A stretch of DNA of 25,868 nucleotides from Christensenella sp. UBA3700. Lineage in GTDB: Bacteria; Bacillota; Clostridia; Christensenellales; UBA3700. Below the pieces are notes generated by a model, which saw only the letters and a list, made by a program, of their open reading frames with translations, did not search any database and was not told the origin of the DNA. Both the position numbers and the translations under genes were made by a program. Location of the stretch: positions 1 to 25,868 of the forward strand of contig DFIJ01000043.1 in assembly GCA_002372775.1 (NCBI GenBank). The letters are read 5' to 3'. This document shows positions 23,358 through 25,868 of the stretch, in pieces; positions within the stretch are counted from its first letter, which is position 1, and every line of letters starts with the position of its first letter.

Positions 23358-24227
23358 ATGTTAGATTTTATGTTAAGTGCTTCTATACAATGGGATAAAG
23401 TAGGACTAGTATTAGGCCTAATCGCTGGCCTTGCTGTAGTTCTTGCTATTGCAATTCTTATAGTTACTAAAGTATGCCACATTCAAGAAGATGAAAAGGT
23501 TTTAAAAGTATTAGATTTACTTGCTGGTGCTAACTGCGGCGGTTGTGGTTATTCTGGATGTGAAGGCTTTGCAAAAGGTCTTTGCTCTGGTGCAGCTGGC
23601 ATTAACGATTGTAAGTCCACATCAAATGCAAACAAGAAAGTTATCGCTGAACTTACTGGTCTTGAGTTCACTGCTGAATCTCCAACAGTAGCAGTCGTTA
23701 AATGCTCTGGTGGCGAAGCAGCTGAGAATTTATATACTTATGTTGGTAACGATGATTGTATCAATGAAGTGTTATATCAAGGTGGTAGCAAAGTTTGTAC
23801 AACAGCATGTCTTGGACATGGTAGTTGCGCAGTTAAATGCCCAGAAGGTGCTATTTCCATTATAAATGGAATTGCTCACGTTAACCCTTCTATTTGTACA
23901 TCTTGCGGTACTTGTATTAAGACATGTCCAAAGCATTGTATCGAAAGAATTCCAGTAACTGCAAAAGTTTATGTAGCTTGTAATACAAAGTGCAAAGGAA
24001 AAGAAACAATTGCTCAATGTAAGAATGGTTGTATCTCTTGTGGCCTTTGCGTTAGAAACTGTCCAAACGGTGCTATTACAATGGTAGACAACTTGCCAGT
24101 TATTGATTATTCAAAATGTAATGGATGTCAAACTTGTATGCAAAAGTGTCCTAAGAAGGTTATTAAGGAACCTAAGATAAAGGTTGAAACAAAACCTCAA
24201 GAAGAAAAGAAGGTTGAAAAGAAATAA
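23358..24227 (+). CDS. rnfB: Rnf complex subunit RnfB
   Basis: 289 aa. The ferredoxin-reacting electron-entry subunit. One N-terminal membrane helix (15-37), then the Fe4S domain NCGGCGYSGC (C60, C63, C68, plus C85). Four CxxC-type groups follow: C147-C151-C157-C161, C180-C183-C186-C190, C225-C228-C231-C235 and C254-C257-C260-C264. That suggests about five [4Fe-4S] clusters, more than the three usual in proteobacterial RnfB and in line with long clostridial forms. The last 25 residues are a Lys/Glu-rich tail. AGGAGG lies 10 nt before the ATG. Last gene of the operon, followed 20 nt later by a strong terminator. Confidence 0.97.
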   Translation: MLDFMLSASIQWDKVGLVLGLIAGLAVVLAIAILIVTKVCHIQEDEKVLKVLDLLAGANCGGCGYSGCEGFAKGLCSGAAGINDCKSTSNANKKVIAELTGLEFTAESPTVAVVKCSGGEAAENLYTYVGNDDCINEVLYQGGSKVCTTACLGHGSCAVKCPEGAISIINGIAHVNPSICTSCGTCIKTCPKHCIERIPVTAKVYVACNTKCKGKETIAQCKNGCISCGLCVRNCPNGAITMVDNLPVIDYSKCNGCQTCMQKCPKKVIKEPKIKVETKPQEEKKVEKK

Positions 24228-24247
24228 TATCCTTTATGGAAATAATT

Positions 24248-24274
24248 AAGAGAGGTTTCAACCTCTCTTTTTTT
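24248..24274 (+). terminator. Intrinsic terminator of the Rnf operon
   Basis: AGAGAGGT (24249-24256), short loop, ACCTCTCT (24261-24268), then seven T residues. Its T-run overlaps the stop codon of the converging NusG-II gene. On the minus strand the same stem is followed by TTAATTATTT, so it may act in both directions. Confidence 0.9.
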
Positions 24275-24749
24275 ATCCTACTGATGGATCCTTTACATCA
24301 CCCTTTCCTGTAGGTTCAACTATTAATTTATGTGGAACGCAGATGATTGTATCTGACATTGATTTAATCTTCATACTCATACAATCTTTAGAAACACTAC
24401 AATCGGTATCTAGCACCTCTATTTCTCTATCTTGAAGATTTACATTTAAAATATTATAATCACTCTGTAAATCGCTTAAATGAACTCTAATCTTAATATT
24501 TGAATCAGTTCTTTCTAATATCTGAATATTTTTATCTACGATAAACTCTTCTTTAGTATCAAAATTGTATGTATATACGATGCTTCCATCAATACTAACT
24601 TTAAAGCCTTCTATTTCAGATTTATCTTTTGTTAGAAATACAGTTAAAAACAATACTGCAATTACAACAAGAATAATGGCATAAACTAATATATCCCATC
24701 TTTTAAAAATCTTATTCTCTTTTTCTTGTTTTATCTTAGCAATACTCAT
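24273..24749 (-). CDS. NusG domain II-containing membrane protein
   Basis: 158 aa. Charged N-terminus, one membrane helix (about 19-40), then a NusG_II domain outside. The domain is recognised by DCSVSKDCMSM (C117, C123) and IICVPHKLIVEP (C137), a three-cysteine pattern typical of this family. It has no NGN or KOW transcription-factor domain, so despite its name it is not expected to act on RNA polymerase. The biochemical role is unknown. Genes of this family regularly accompany ApbE, Gx-transporter and Rnf genes in Firmicutes, as here. It overlaps the end of apbE by 14 nt and converges on rnfB. Confidence 0.85.
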   Translation of the reverse strand: MSIAKIKQEKENKIFKRWDILVYAIILVVIAVLFLTVFLTKDKSEIEGFKVSIDGSIVYTYNFDTKEEFIVDKNIQILERTDSNIKIRVHLSDLQSDYNILNVNLQDREIEVLDTDCSVSKDCMSMKIKSMSDTIICVPHKLIVEPTGKGDVKDPSVG

Positions 24750-25868
24750 AATTGTTTAAATTTGAATTCTTTATTGTTGTAAACACTTTTGTTTTACTTC
24801 CATCTTTATAGCACATTGTTGCTTGAAGATTATTAGTATTAATAAAGCTCTTTGCATCCTCTACATTCATTACCATTATGGCTGTTGAATATGCGTCTGT
24901 ATAAGCGCCTAATATAGCCTCACTTTCATCATATGAAACGTTGTACATTACTGATGCACACATTATTCCTGTTTGAATTGGATATCCATTAAATGGATTT
25001 ATAATATGGCAATATCTAACGCCATCCTTTTCAAAATAACTTTCATAATCGCCAGATGTAGATAATAAGGTATTTATCATAGGAATACTAATATATGAAG
25101 ATGATGGATTCCTTGGATCTTTTATTGTTAGATTCCAATAATTCCCATCCACATCTTTATCTAAAACAGCTATTGAAGAACTGCCCAAAGATATATATCC
25201 CCACTTAGCAGAAGACGAGTGAATCTCATTTATTATTTTGCCCGCAATATAGCCCTTTAGAATGCCACTTAGATCCATTTGCATAGAATATTCGACACCA
25301 TTAATAATCGCCGTATTTTGAGGCTTAGTAAAGTAATACTCACCATTCTCTTCTTCAACCACAATATCTTCAAAATTTGTTAAAGATAATGCGCTATTTA
25401 TATCTGACTGAGATGGAATAACAATATCTTGCTCAGTCATTGCTTCTAAGTTGTTATTAAAAGAATTCTCGTCTGCAAATCCCCATAGTCTTGAAAGCAT
25501 ATATACAGCAGGATTAAATGCTCCGTTTGTTTTTTCAAAAATCTCTTTGGATAAATCAAAGATTTGTTTATCTAATAAATCGCCTTCTATTCTTGTGCCA
25601 GCATCTGCATTATTAAACTTATATACAAAAGAGTTTTCCTCATAAGTTGAGAATTTATTTTCGTAGTCATTAATAATACTAACAACTTTGCTCCAAACTT
25701 TATCTACATCTGATGTGCTTGTATCTGATGCAAACTGAGCTTGCCATGTAATACCTGTATTTAATGCAGTTGTAAAGTAAGCTTTATTGTTTAAAGCATT
25801 AGAACAGCTAGTTAAACAAATAATTGAAATAATTAATATAGCGATTATAATAAGGATTCTTTTTTTCA
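24736..25868 (-). CDS. apbE: FAD:protein FMN transferase ApbE, lipoprotein (start codon cut by one base at the window edge)
   Basis: About 377 aa. Moves FMN from FAD to Thr/Ser side chains of extracytoplasmic or membrane flavoproteins such as RnfD and RnfG, requiring Mg2+. The minus-strand frame stays open without stops from 25500 to the edge and begins (M)KKRILIIIAILIISIICL, then TSC: a lipoprotein signal peptide with Cys22. Only the final TG of the start codon is inside the window. A start at the internal Met (25500) would remove the signal peptide and the conserved segment IFEKTNGAFNPAVYMLSRLW. Further ApbE marks: DLSGILKGYIAG, HIINPFNGYP (usually HIIDPxTGYP, so Asp is replaced by Asn) and TDAYSTAIMVM. 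It is transcribed toward the Rnf operon. Confidence 0.93.
   Translation of the reverse strand, partial: KKRILIIIAILIISIICLTSCSNALNNKAYFTTALNTGITWQAQFASDTSTSDVDKVWSKVVSIINDYENKFSTYEENSFVYKFNNADAGTRIEGDLLDKQIFDLSKEIFEKTNGAFNPAVYMLSRLWGFADENSFNNNLEAMTEQDIVIPSQSDINSALSLTNFEDIVVEEENGEYYFTKPQNTAIINGVEYSMQMDLSGILKGYIAGKIINEIHSSSAKWGYISLGSSSIAVLDKDVDGNYWNLTIKDPRNPSSSYISIPMINTLLSTSGDYESYFEKDGVRYCHIINPFNGYPIQTGIMCASVMYNVSYDESEAILGAYTDAYSTAIMVMNVEDAKSFINTNNLQATMCYKDGSKTKVFTTIKNSNLNNYEYC

Overview
The window is AT-rich DNA from a low-GC, anaerobic Firmicute, most likely a member of the Clostridia. The evidence is a complete Rnf complex with its FMN-attachment enzyme, a two-subunit oxygen-sensitive class I fumarase, formate-tetrahydrofolate ligase, strong purine-rich ribosome binding sites, and a walJ to rlmH housekeeping cluster typical of Firmicutes. 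I cannot name the genus. All genes read with the standard code. No tRNA, CRISPR array, prophage or insertion sequence was seen.

Layout: (1) 1-343 holds the upstream end of a ribosomal RNA operon that reads leftward out of the window: two tandem near-consensus promoters, an A/T-rich upstream stretch and a boxA-like leader element. The rRNA genes themselves lie beyond the left edge. (2) 344-1480 (-) encodes a membrane-anchored WG-repeat protein. It is divergent from a large short-chain dehydrogenase/epimerase-like protein (1660-3237, +) that ends in a strong hairpin. (3) 3310-13161 (-) is a long leftward block: walJ, a CPBP membrane protease, rlmH, tadA, pth and mfd are packed with overlaps or gaps of at most 4 nt. 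They are followed by a separately promoted PrsA-like lipoprotein and an ADP-ribose pyrophosphatase-type NUDIX gene. (4) 13233-14605 (+) carries the fumarase alpha and beta subunits, divergent from walJ across a 71-nt shared promoter region. (5) 14602-18362 (-) holds fhs, glnS and an unrecognised small gene, head to tail. (6) 18557-24227 (+) is a tightly coupled Rnf operon, a Gx-transporter-like membrane protein followed by rnfC-D-G-E-A-B, closed by a clear terminator. (7) 24273-25868 (-) converges on it with a NusG-domain-II membrane protein and an ApbE lipoprotein whose start codon is cut by the right edge by one base.

How they fit: ApbE is the enzyme that covalently attaches FMN to RnfD and RnfG, so regions 6 and 7 form one functional module for ferredoxin:NAD+ oxidoreduction coupled to ion pumping. 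Fumarase and Fhs give central-carbon and one-carbon functions, but a full pathway is not visible here.

Most of the window is ordinary housekeeping sequence and I found no convincing new multi-gene system. The observations most worth a second look are a duplicated, serine-type flavinylation motif in RnfG, a C-terminal domain of the epimerase-like protein that looks like a treble-clef finger without its cysteines, a PrsA-like lipoprotein with an eroded isomerase domain, an apparently leaderless walJ, and repeated placement of hairpins at predicted transcription starts.
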